Of a stretch of DNA of 13,893 nucleotides, positions 6,864 through 13,609 are shown one piece after another (position 1 is the first letter of the stretch; each line of letters opens with the position of its first letter). Location of the stretch: the NCBI GenBank assembly GCA_945919165.1, contig CAMEIZ010000031.1, forward strand, positions 1 through 13,893, given 5' to 3'. Origin of the DNA: an uncultured Traorella sp. Lineage in GTDB: Bacteria > Bacillota_I > Bacilli_A > Erysipelotrichales > Erysipelotrichaceae. The translations under genes and the position numbers were made by a program. The notes under the pieces are model-generated. The model worked only from the letters and a program-made list of their open reading frames with translations, was not told where the DNA came from and made no database searches.

Positions 6864-7346
6864 ATGGTTCAGGAAGAAAAAACAGTAGTAACAAAAGAGG
6901 GTTATCAGGAATTAGTCAATGAACTTGATCATATGCTTCATGAAGTCCGTCAGGATGTCATTCGAGAATTGCAGGAAGCACGTGCTCAGGGGGACTTGAG
7001 TGAAAATGCAGATTATGATGCAGCCAGAGAACGTCAGGCTCGTGTAGAAGCTAGAATTCGTGATCTTGAAGCAATGATTGCAAATGCTGAAATCATTGAT
7101 GAAAAGGATGCGAAAAAATCGAAAAAAACAGTTAAATTGGGATCAACAGTTCGTATACTTGATATGGAAGCAAACGAAGAAGAAACCTATACAATTGTAG
7201 GTTCAGTTGAATCTGATCCACTGAATGGAAAGCTTTCAAACATTACGCCATTAGCTATTGCTCTGCTTGATTCAAAAGTTGGCGATATCGTAACTGTTAC
7301 TCAAATTGAAGAGCCATACAAAGTTAAAATTTTAGAAGTGAAATAA
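6864..7346 (+). CDS. greA: Transcription elongation factor GreA
   Basis: 160 residues, the usual GreA length. The N-terminal coiled coil (about residues 12-77) carries the tip motif Q-G-D-L-S-E-N-A-D-Y-D-A-A, whose acidic residues reach through the RNA polymerase secondary channel and stimulate cleavage of backtracked RNA. The C-terminal FKBP-like domain starts with V-K-L-G-S-T-V-R-I-L and ends with S-K-V-G-D-I-V-T-V. AAGGAGA (6850-6856) sits 7 bases before the ATG. The gene is the last of the alaS-to-greA run and is followed by a strong terminator. Location after mltG and udk is common in low-G+C Bacillota. Confidence 0.97.
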   Translation: MVQEEKTVVTKEGYQELVNELDHMLHEVRQDVIRELQEARAQGDLSENADYDAARERQARVEARIRDLEAMIANAEIIDEKDAKKSKKTVKLGSTVRILDMEANEEETYTIVGSVESDPLNGKLSNITPLAIALLDSKVGDIVTVTQIEEPYKVKILEVK

Positions 7347-7360
7347 CCATTATCTTAACG

Positions 7361-7389
7361 GGATGTCATCGACATCCTTTTTTTATTTT
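7361..7389 (+). terminator. Intrinsic terminator after greA
   Basis: A perfect 7-bp stem GGATGTC/GACATCC (7361-7367 with 7371-7377) around an ATC loop, followed by seven T (7378-7384) and ATTTT. It ends the alaS-greA transcription unit, 15 bases after the greA stop. Confidence 0.9.
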
Positions 7390-7465
7390 GAAATTAATAA
7401 AAACACAGATTTTGAAAGAAAAAGAAAATAACTGAAAATAAATGAAATCAAATTAGAAAAAAGTA

Positions 7466-7495
7466 TTTACAATTTTCAGAAAAATGTGCTAAAAT
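7466..7495 (+). promoter_or_regulatory. Promoter of the opp-ggt operon
   Basis: TTTACA (7466-7471) and TAAAAT (7490-7495) are separated by 18 bases, and TGC immediately before the -10 makes it an extended -10. The expected start is near 7502, giving a leader of about 21 bases before ATG 7523 with AGGGGGA as ribosome binding site. The region upstream (7390-7465) is about 85% A+T, mostly A tracts that may act as an UP element; I see no ORF in it. Confidence 0.75.
7471..7485 (+). promoter_or_regulatory. Putative CodY operator inside the opp promoter
   Basis: AATTTTCAGAAAAAT matches the CodY consensus AATTTTCWGAAAATT at 14 of 15 positions, differing only at position 14. It fills the spacer between the -35 and -10, so bound CodY would block RNA polymerase. 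A weaker 11-of-15 match lies upstream at 7426-7440 (AAATAACTGAAAATA). CodY represses peptide permease genes in other Bacillota when branched-chain amino acids and GTP are plentiful. The A+T-rich setting raises the chance of accidental matches, and whether this organism has CodY is unknown. Confidence 0.55.
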
Positions 7496-7522
7496 TCTTA
7501 CATTCACATAAGGGGGATAAAC

Positions 7523-8464
7523 ATGAAGCGTTATATTGTCAAACGTTTAGGAATGATTGTCATTCTTTTACTTGGGTTAACATTCATTGTTTTTAGCAGT
7601 TTATATTTTGCACCGGGTGATCCTGCTGAAATTGCAGCAGGTGTCAGTGCAACTGCTGAAGAAGTAGAACAAATGCGTGTTTATTTAGGATTGGATCAGC
7701 CATTTTTCGTTCAGTATGGGAATTATTTGGCTGGGTTGCTCCATGGTGATTTAGGGACATCGCTAATTACACGACAGCCGATTTTGGATGAATTGCTAGT
7801 TCGTTTACCCAACACATTGAATTTAGCAGTAGCGAGTATGATACTTGCTTGTCTTGTTGGAATACCATTAGGGATTGTTGCTGCAATTAAAAAAGATACA
7901 TGGATAGATAATTTACTGACTACAGTGAGTTTGTTTGGTATCAGTATTCCAAATTTCTGGTTAGGAAGTATCTTAATCATTGTATTTTGTGTTCAATTGA
8001 AAATATTTCCGACAGGTGGAATGAGTGAACCATTTTGGACAGCAAAAGGTTTTATGCAAGTATTCTTACCGAGTTTATCATTAGGACTTCAGGTTGCTGC
8101 AAGCTTTATGCGTATAGGAAGAAGCAGTATGCTCGATGTCTTACAGTCGGATTATATCCGCACTGCTCGATCAAAAGGGTTAAAAGAAAGAATTGTCATT
8201 TTGATACATGCTCTGAAGAATGCGATGATTCCGATTTTAACACAGATGGGAACGAGCTTTGGAGGCTTACTTGGTGGAGCCATGGTAACGGAACAGGTTT
8301 TTGCCATTAATGGAATTGGTTCTTATTTAATTAATGCAATCAATCAGAGAAACTATTATGCAGTTCAAAGCACTGTACTTGTTATTGCCTTCATGTTTGT
8401 AATCGTGAATTTAATTGTTGATTTATTATACTGCGTTATTGATCCACGCATTCGATATGATTAG
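7523..8464 (+). CDS. oppB: Peptide ABC transporter permease (OppB/DppB type)
   Basis: 313 residues, typical for OppB/DppB. The N-terminus (M-K-R-Y-I-V-K-R-L-G, then a hydrophobic helix and F-A-P-G-D-P-A) is the BPD_transp_1_N signature of this subfamily. Further helices follow, and the cytoplasmic EAA loop D-Y-I-R-T-A-R-S-K-G-L-K-E-R (about 209-222) contacts the ATPase subunits. The end D-P-R-I-R-Y-D is standard. It forms the membrane channel with OppC and is the first gene of the operon, 28 bases downstream of the -10. Substrate class (peptides, or peptide-like compounds such as glutathione or nickel chelates) cannot be decided from this subunit. Confidence 0.93.
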   Translation: MKRYIVKRLGMIVILLLGLTFIVFSSLYFAPGDPAEIAAGVSATAEEVEQMRVYLGLDQPFFVQYGNYLAGLLHGDLGTSLITRQPILDELLVRLPNTLNLAVASMILACLVGIPLGIVAAIKKDTWIDNLLTTVSLFGISIPNFWLGSILIIVFCVQLKIFPTGGMSEPFWTAKGFMQVFLPSLSLGLQVAASFMRIGRSSMLDVLQSDYIRTARSKGLKERIVILIHALKNAMIPILTQMGTSFGGLLGGAMVTEQVFAINGIGSYLINAINQRNYYAVQSTVLVIAFMFVIVNLIVDLLYCVIDPRIRYD

Positions 8465-8474
8465 GGAGGTTAAT

Positions 8475-9320
8475 ATGAAAAGAGAAAATCAAATACAAAT
8501 TGCCTTCCGAAAATTAGTGAAAAATAAGCTGGCAACATGTTGTTTTATTCTGATTCTGATCGAATTGATATTTATTTTGTTTGCTCCTTTGTTTACAGAA
8601 TATGATCCTACTACAATGGATACCTCAATTCGATTAAGTCCCGGATTTTGGAATTCAGCGAAATGTATTCCCGGACATTGGCTAGGAACAGATGAATTAG
8701 GACGTGATTTGTGGTCGAGAATTTTATATGGGGGTCGTATTTCCTTATCTGCTGGAATTATCTTTGGAACATTCTTTGGTATGTTGGCTGGATATTATAA
8801 GAAATTGGATAATATTATTATGCGTATCATGGATATTCTATTTACTTTTCCCGGAATTTTACTGGCTTTGTTAATTGTTGCAATGTTGGGCGTTAATGTT
8901 GTAAATGCAACCATTGCTATTTCCATATGGTCGATTCCTAGTTTTGCCAGAATGATTCGAGGCAGAGTTCTTCAGATTAAGGAAGAAGAATATATTACAG
9001 CCATACGATCATTAGGAGCAAGTGATGGGTGGATATTAACCAAACATGTTCTGAAAAATGCTTTGCCGACGATTATCGTTATTGCTACCATGCGTATGGC
9101 AAATTCCATTTTATCGATTGCGACATTAAGTTATTTAGGATTAGGCGTTCCGCAGCCAACACCTGAATGGGGAGGAATGATTTCATCAGCAAAGCAGTAT
9201 ATGTATGATGCACCTTATTTGATCATTATTCCCGGTATTGCGATTATACTAACTGTAATTTGCTTTAATATTCTGGGTGATAAATTGCGTGATATATTAG
9301 ATCCAAGTTTAAAGGATTAA
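8475..9320 (+). CDS. oppC: Peptide ABC transporter permease (OppC/DppC type)
   Basis: 281 residues. ATG 8475 is chosen because AGGGAGGT (8463-8470) overlaps the oppB stop and ends four bases upstream; the frame is open further back, but that part is inside oppB. The N-terminal amphipathic stretch and first helix (about 17-41) are followed by the family motif W-L-G-T-D-E-L-G-R-D-L-W-S-R-I-L-Y-G, further helices, and the EAA loop E-Y-I-T-A-I-R-S-L-G-A-S-D-G. Later motifs Y-L-G-L-G-V-P-Q-P-T-P-E-W-G and the end L-R-D-I-L-D-P-S-L are intact. Oddity: between R-I-S-L and A-G-Y-Y there are 13 residues, against about 20 in E. coli DppC as I remember it, so the second membrane helix is unusually short. 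Pairs with OppB. Confidence 0.92.
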   Translation: MKRENQIQIAFRKLVKNKLATCCFILILIELIFILFAPLFTEYDPTTMDTSIRLSPGFWNSAKCIPGHWLGTDELGRDLWSRILYGGRISLSAGIIFGTFFGMLAGYYKKLDNIIMRIMDILFTFPGILLALLIVAMLGVNVVNATIAISIWSIPSFARMIRGRVLQIKEEEYITAIRSLGASDGWILTKHVLKNALPTIIVIATMRMANSILSIATLSYLGLGVPQPTPEWGGMISSAKQYMYDAPYLIIIPGIAIILTVICFNILGDKLRDILDPSLKD

Positions 9321-9334
9321 AGAAAGGAAAGAAA

Positions 9335-10888
9335 ATGAAAAAGCTACTAAGAAAATGTATGATTCTATTTGCTGTTTGTGCGTTGGTCATGGTGAGTGGC
9401 TGTGGAAGTAAAGATAACACAGAGCTAACCGATACCATTAATATTGAAATGACGACTGCACCAGTTGGTTTGCATCCTTTAAAAACAAATGATGCTCCTT
9501 CCAGCTCATTAACAGCTCAGATGTTTGAAACACTTTATCAGCGTTCTTATGATGGTACTACATATGAACCTTTACTGGCAGCTGAAATGCCTCAATTTTC
9601 CGACGATGGATTAACGGCAACCATCAAATTGCGTGAAGGAGTTACTTTTCAGGATGGATCACCTTTTACAGCAGATGCCGTTGCTTATCTGATTGATTCA
9701 TTGAAAGATTCTAATTATGGTTCAATGCGTCCATCTATTGTTGAATCTATTGATTCTTATGAAATTAAAGATGATTTGACAATTGTTTTACATTTAGCTT
9801 ATTCCGATGGTGTTTTAGTTGCAAAACTTGCTCATAGTAATGCTTGTATTGTAAATCCACAATTAGATAAGCAGAAAGATTTATTAGTTGATCCTTCAGG
9901 AGCAGGAACAGGTCCTTATCAATATGTGAGCTCTGTAACAGGAAGCAATTATGTTTTAGAAGCTAATGAGAACTATTGGGGTGGTTCACCTGTGATTAAA
10001 CATGTTAATTTTGATGTAATTGCCGATGAATCAACAGCTGTTGCTCGTTTACAGACCAAAGAAGCAGATGCATACTTTACAGTAAGTGCCACTTCTTATA
10101 ATACAGTTGAAGCTATCAGTGATTTCACAGCAGTAAATGAAACTTCAAGTGCTGTTTATTATTTAGCTCTTCGTTCAAATGAAGCAACAGCTTTAAACCC
10201 ATTGATGGCAAATGTAGAATTCAGAAAAGCTATTATTCAGGCCATTGACCTTAATACATTTGTTGATACCATGATGGATGGAAAAGCAAGTCGATCTGAT
10301 TCAATTTTAGGGCCAACACTTGTAGGATATGTTGAAGAAATGGAACAAGCAGGTATTGCTTATGATAAAGATGCAGCAAAAGCAGTGATCGATAAAAACG
10401 GATGCAATGGTGAAAGTATTACGTTATTAACTGCTACTCGTCAATGGCAGCAGGATTTGGCTGTTTATATTCAGGCTGAATTACAGAAAGTCGGAATTCA
10501 GGTAAATATTGTTAGCGAAGAATGGGCTTCATTCTTAACCAGTGCAAAAGAAGATAAAAAGAAGGATCTTTGTATTTTAAGCTGGTCAAATGTTACAGGT
10601 GATGGTCAACAGATGTTAGAACCAAACTTTTCAACAAAGAATGGATTAAGAGTTAAATACAATAATGCTGAATTTGATGCTTATGTAGATGAAAGTGCTA
10701 AAACAACTGTATTAGAAGAAAGACAGGCTGCTATGAAAAAAGCTGTAGAAAAGATTCAGGGTGATGCCATCGTTACACCAATTTATTCTGCAAATCAGCT
10801 ATATGTTTTCAATTTTGAAAAATTTGCAAATGTAAAATTGGACAAAGGCGGATTATTCTACGTTAAGGACTTTACACTAGCAAAATAA
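9335..10888 (+). CDS. oppA: Peptide-binding lipoprotein of the ABC importer (SBP family 5)
   Basis: 517 residues. A lipoprotein signal (M-K-K-L-L-R-K, hydrophobic core, lipobox V20-S-G-C23) anchors the mature protein outside the membrane at Cys23. The rest is an SBP_bac_5 (PF00496) binding protein: G-L-H-P-L near the start, F-E-T-L-Y, the family signature L-R-E-G-V-T-F-Q-D-G-S-P-F-T-A-D-A-V (about residues 98-115), G-T-G-P-Y, N-x-x-Y-W-G-G, and F-R-K-A-I-I-Q-A-I-D. Family 5 proteins bind di- and oligopeptides, glutathione, nickel or sugars; the ligand cannot be read from sequence. The ribosome binding site (AAAGGAAAG, 9323-9331) is weaker than that of neighbouring genes. Placed between permease and ATPase genes with no terminator on either side. 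Confidence 0.93.
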   Translation: MKKLLRKCMILFAVCALVMVSGCGSKDNTELTDTINIEMTTAPVGLHPLKTNDAPSSSLTAQMFETLYQRSYDGTTYEPLLAAEMPQFSDDGLTATIKLREGVTFQDGSPFTADAVAYLIDSLKDSNYGSMRPSIVESIDSYEIKDDLTIVLHLAYSDGVLVAKLAHSNACIVNPQLDKQKDLLVDPSGAGTGPYQYVSSVTGSNYVLEANENYWGGSPVIKHVNFDVIADESTAVARLQTKEADAYFTVSATSYNTVEAISDFTAVNETSSAVYYLALRSNEATALNPLMANVEFRKAIIQAIDLNTFVDTMMDGKASRSDSILGPTLVGYVEEMEQAGIAYDKDAAKAVIDKNGCNGESITLLTATRQWQQDLAVYIQAELQKVGIQVNIVSEEWASFLTSAKEDKKKDLCILSWSNVTGDGQQMLEPNFSTKNGLRVKYNNAEFDAYVDESAKTTVLEERQAAMKKAVEKIQGDAIVTPIYSANQLYVFNFEKFANVKLDKGGLFYVKDFTLAK

Positions 10889-10915
10889 GTTAAAAGTAGT
10901 AAGAGGGGTATGAGA

Positions 10916-11884
10916 ATGGAAAAAGTATTGGATATTCAAAATTTATGCGCAACATTCAGTATTCAAAAGAAAGATTATGAAGTTCTTCATGATATTTCCT
11001 TTTCTGTAAATCGAAACGAAACCGTTTGTGTTGTAGGTGAATCCGGTTGTGGTAAGAGTGTAACAACACTATGTGTGATGCAGCTTTTACCAGGTAATGG
11101 CAAAATTAAAAGTGGATCCATTTATTTGAATGGCACAGACTTGACAAAGCTATCAAAAAAAGAGGTACGTAAATTTCGTGGTAAAAAAATGGGTATGATT
11201 TTTCAGGAACCAATGACAGCCTTAAATCCCCTCTTAACGATTGGTTATCAATTACGTGAAAATATCATGAATCATCGCGGTGTTAATAAGTCTGAAGCTA
11301 ATAAGCTTGCGCTGGAATATTTGGAAAAAGTCGGTATTGCGAATCCTGACAAACGTTTAAAACAATATCCTTTTCAATTAAGCGGAGGACTTAGACAACG
11401 TATTTTAATTGCCATGGTATTAAGTGCTCAGCCAGATTTGCTGATTGCAGATGAACCAACAACAGCCTTGGATGTTACGATTCAAAAACAAGTGCTTTCT
11501 TTATTAAATGATTTAAAAAAAGAAATGAATGCCGCTATTTTGTTTATTACTCATGATTTAGGTGTTGTGGCGGAAATTGCTGATCGTGTGGTTGTTTTAT
11601 ATGCAGGACGTAAGGTTGAAGAGGGAACAACCAAGCAAATCTTCAAAAATCCTTTACATCCTTATACCATTGGCTTGATGAAAGCTGTACCTAATGTTGA
11701 TTTAGATGAATTTGTGATCCAGCCAATTCCGGGTACTTTTCCGAATATTACTGAAAAAATTGAAGGTTGTCGATTTAATCCTCGCTGTCCTCATGCTAAT
11801 ACTTGCAAAAAATGTTTTGAAGAAGCACCACAAATGCTTGAAGTAGAGCCAGGACATTATGTGGCATGTCATTTAAGTAAATAG
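10916..11884 (+). CDS. oppD: Peptide ABC transporter ATP-binding protein (OppD/DppD type)
   Basis: 322 residues from ATG 10916. The alternative ATG 10910 lies one base from the AGAGGGG site (10902-10908), so the second ATG at seven bases fits better. Walker A G41-E-S-G-C-G-K47-S, Q-loop Gln97 in M-I-F-Q-E-P, signature L155-S-G-G-L-R-Q-R, Walker B L-L-I-A-D179-E180 and the H-loop H213 are all present, so it should be an active ATPase. The C-terminal oligopeptide domain (H-P-Y-T-x-G-L) ends with Cys285, Cys291, Cys297/Cys300 and Cys318. A [4Fe-4S] cluster bound by such Cys was seen in the M. tuberculosis OppD structure. Cys300 fits the usual third ligand if the loop has a two-residue insertion. 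Works as a heterodimer with OppF on the cytoplasmic side. Confidence 0.95.
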   Translation: MEKVLDIQNLCATFSIQKKDYEVLHDISFSVNRNETVCVVGESGCGKSVTTLCVMQLLPGNGKIKSGSIYLNGTDLTKLSKKEVRKFRGKKMGMIFQEPMTALNPLLTIGYQLRENIMNHRGVNKSEANKLALEYLEKVGIANPDKRLKQYPFQLSGGLRQRILIAMVLSAQPDLLIADEPTTALDVTIQKQVLSLLNDLKKEMNAAILFITHDLGVVAEIADRVVVLYAGRKVEEGTTKQIFKNPLHPYTIGLMKAVPNVDLDEFVIQPIPGTFPNITEKIEGCRFNPRCPHANTCKKCFEEAPQMLEVEPGHYVACHLSK

Positions 11885-11893
11885 GAGGACGTT

Positions 11894-13609
11894 ATGGATC
11901 AAAGAAAAGTTTTAATTCATACAAGAAAACTTAAAAAATACTTTCCTGTTAATAAAACAACAAATCTAAAAGCGGTAGAAGACATTACTCTTCAAATATA
12001 TGAAGGTGAAAAACTGGGAGTTGTTGGTGAGTCAGGTTGTGGAAAATCAACTCTTGGACGTGTTATCTTACAGCTATATCCGCAAACTTCCGGATCTTGT
12101 GTTTATCATGGAAAATCGATTCAGGAACTGAATCCAACTTATATTCAAAAAGAAATTGATCATTTAAAGAAATATCAGACTAAAGCGGGTGAATATTATC
12201 AAGAAAGTTTAAAAATTGATAAAAATATTGAACAGTTAGAAGCACAAAGAGAAGCTTTTGATGTAAATGGTAACCCAAATGATGCGAAAAAATATGATGC
12301 AATTAGTAAAAAAATCGCAAAAGAAGAGTTTAAGTCAAAAGAATTAAAGAAGAATGCTTCTCGTCAATTAAGAGAAGGAAGTCGAAGTGTAGGATCTTTG
12401 ATTTTATGTGAAAATATTGATGAAATTGCAGATCTGTTCACAAAAGCTCAAAATGAAGTGAATCTGGCGCATGATTGTTTGATGAAGCTGAATGATCTTC
12501 AGAATAGATATGATGAAAATGCTGTTTTAATTGTAGAAAAAGACAGAGTTGATGACGATATTCAACAATTGATAAATAAGGAAGAGTTAAATGAAGCTGA
12601 AGAATTACAGTTAGCTGATTTATATGCAACAAAAGAGAAAACAGAAAAACTGGATCTTCAAAAACTCATTCAAGAAAATCAAAAACTTGAACCAGAAATT
12701 AAACAATTGAAAGAACAAATAAAAAAACATCATGATATTGAAATGGAATATCGCACTCAGGCATTTGAATATCGTGGAAAAAACATTTTACCAATTACTG
12801 AACGTACTTTTGATGCTGCTTATCAGAAGAAATTGGATGATAACTATGAAACGGGTATCAATCTAAGCAAATTAACAAAAAAAGAAATGAGATTTGTCAG
12901 AAAGGATATGCAGATGATCTTCCAGGATCCTGCTGCTTCATTAGATCCGCGTCAATCCATTGGAAAAGCCATCGAAGAGGTCTTTGCGATAAATACAATG
13001 ATGCCGAAAAAAGTCCGTAAAGAAAAAACGATGCAATTATTAACAAAAGTAGGTTTAAAGCGAGAACATTATTATTCTTATCCGCATGCATTAAGTGGCG
13101 GTCAAAAACAAAGAGTGGGGATAGCACGTGCCATTGCTCTTGATCCGAGCTTTATTGTTCTTGATGAAGCTGTCAGTGCTCTTGATGTTTCTGTTCAGGC
13201 ACAGATTTTGCAGCTTTTAAATGAATTAAGTTCTGAAAAGAATTTAACATATTTCTTCATTACTCATGATTTAGGTGTTGTAAAACATTTCTGTGATCGT
13301 ATCATGGTAATGTATCTTGGTAATATGTGTGAATTAGCAGACAGCAAAGAGTTATTTGCGAACCGCTTGCATCCTTATACTGAAAGCTTACTTGATTCTG
13401 TACCTCGTTTAACTTTACAGGAAGATCGTAAAGAAGTTGAAATACTTGAAGGGGAAGTACCAAGTGCGATGAATCCTCCAAAAGGATGTCCGTTTCATAC
13501 CCGTTGTAAAAAATGTATGGAAATCTGTAAGATTCAAAAACCAGATTATATTGAGGCAAAACCAAATCATTTTGTTGCCTGTCACTTATATTCCAAGGAG
13601 GCTTTATGA
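11894..13609 (+). CDS. oppF: Peptide ABC transporter ATP-binding protein OppF with a large coiled-coil insertion
   Basis: 571 residues, against 310-340 for most OppF proteins. The ATPase parts are all intact: Walker A G45-E-S-G-C-G-K51-S-T, Q-loop Gln344 in M-I-F-Q-D-P, signature L400-S-G-G-Q-K-Q-R, Walker B L-D424-E425-A (Ala where Pro is usual), H-loop His458. The C-terminal H-P-Y-T domain carries a Cys cluster (G-C-P-F-H-T-R-C, then M-E-I-C and A-C-H-L) that could bind iron-sulfur. Walker A Lys to Q-loop Gln spans 293 residues, compared with 50 in the neighbouring OppD, so about 240 residues are inserted (about residues 78-318). The frame stays open across the insertion. AGGAGG at 11883-11888 precedes ATG 11894. 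The stop overlaps the next start by ATGA. Confidence 0.95.
   Translation: MDQRKVLIHTRKLKKYFPVNKTTNLKAVEDITLQIYEGEKLGVVGESGCGKSTLGRVILQLYPQTSGSCVYHGKSIQELNPTYIQKEIDHLKKYQTKAGEYYQESLKIDKNIEQLEAQREAFDVNGNPNDAKKYDAISKKIAKEEFKSKELKKNASRQLREGSRSVGSLILCENIDEIADLFTKAQNEVNLAHDCLMKLNDLQNRYDENAVLIVEKDRVDDDIQQLINKEELNEAEELQLADLYATKEKTEKLDLQKLIQENQKLEPEIKQLKEQIKKHHDIEMEYRTQAFEYRGKNILPITERTFDAAYQKKLDDNYETGINLSKLTKKEMRFVRKDMQMIFQDPAASLDPRQSIGKAIEEVFAINTMMPKKVRKEKTMQLLTKVGLKREHYYSYPHALSGGQKQRVGIARAIALDPSFIVLDEAVSALDVSVQAQILQLLNELSSEKNLTYFFITHDLGVVKHFCDRIMVMYLGNMCELADSKELFANRLHPYTESLLDSVPRLTLQEDRKEVEILEGEVPSAMNPPKGCPFHTRCKKCMEICKIQKPDYIEAKPNHFVACHLYSKEAL
12125..12845 (+). other. Segment encoding the lineage-type insertion of OppF
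   Basis: About 240 residues inserted in the antiparallel beta-subdomain region between Walker A and the Q-loop. Most of it is Lys/Glu/Gln-rich with long predicted helices, for example around residues 86-120, 135-160 and 240-290, with heptad-like Leu/Ile spacing. A hydrophobic, non-helical patch (S-V-G-S-L-I-L-C-E-N-I, about 164-174) lies between the first helical arm and the later ones, which suggests a hairpin of coiled coils with a small tip. The segment is richer in A than the flanking ATPase coding sequence. No known domain recognised; boundaries are approximate. Confidence 0.8.

Noticed and set aside
7390..7465. A-rich repeats (GAAA and AAATGAAA-like) upstream of opp as a possible repeat array
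   Set aside because: Units are irregular and short; ordinary A+T-rich promoter-upstream sequence explains them.
12125..12845. OppF insertion as a separate inserted gene, intein or mobile element
   Set aside because: No start signals, no terminal repeats, no splicing-domain or endonuclease motifs, and the frame is continuous on both sides; it reads as an integral protein segment.
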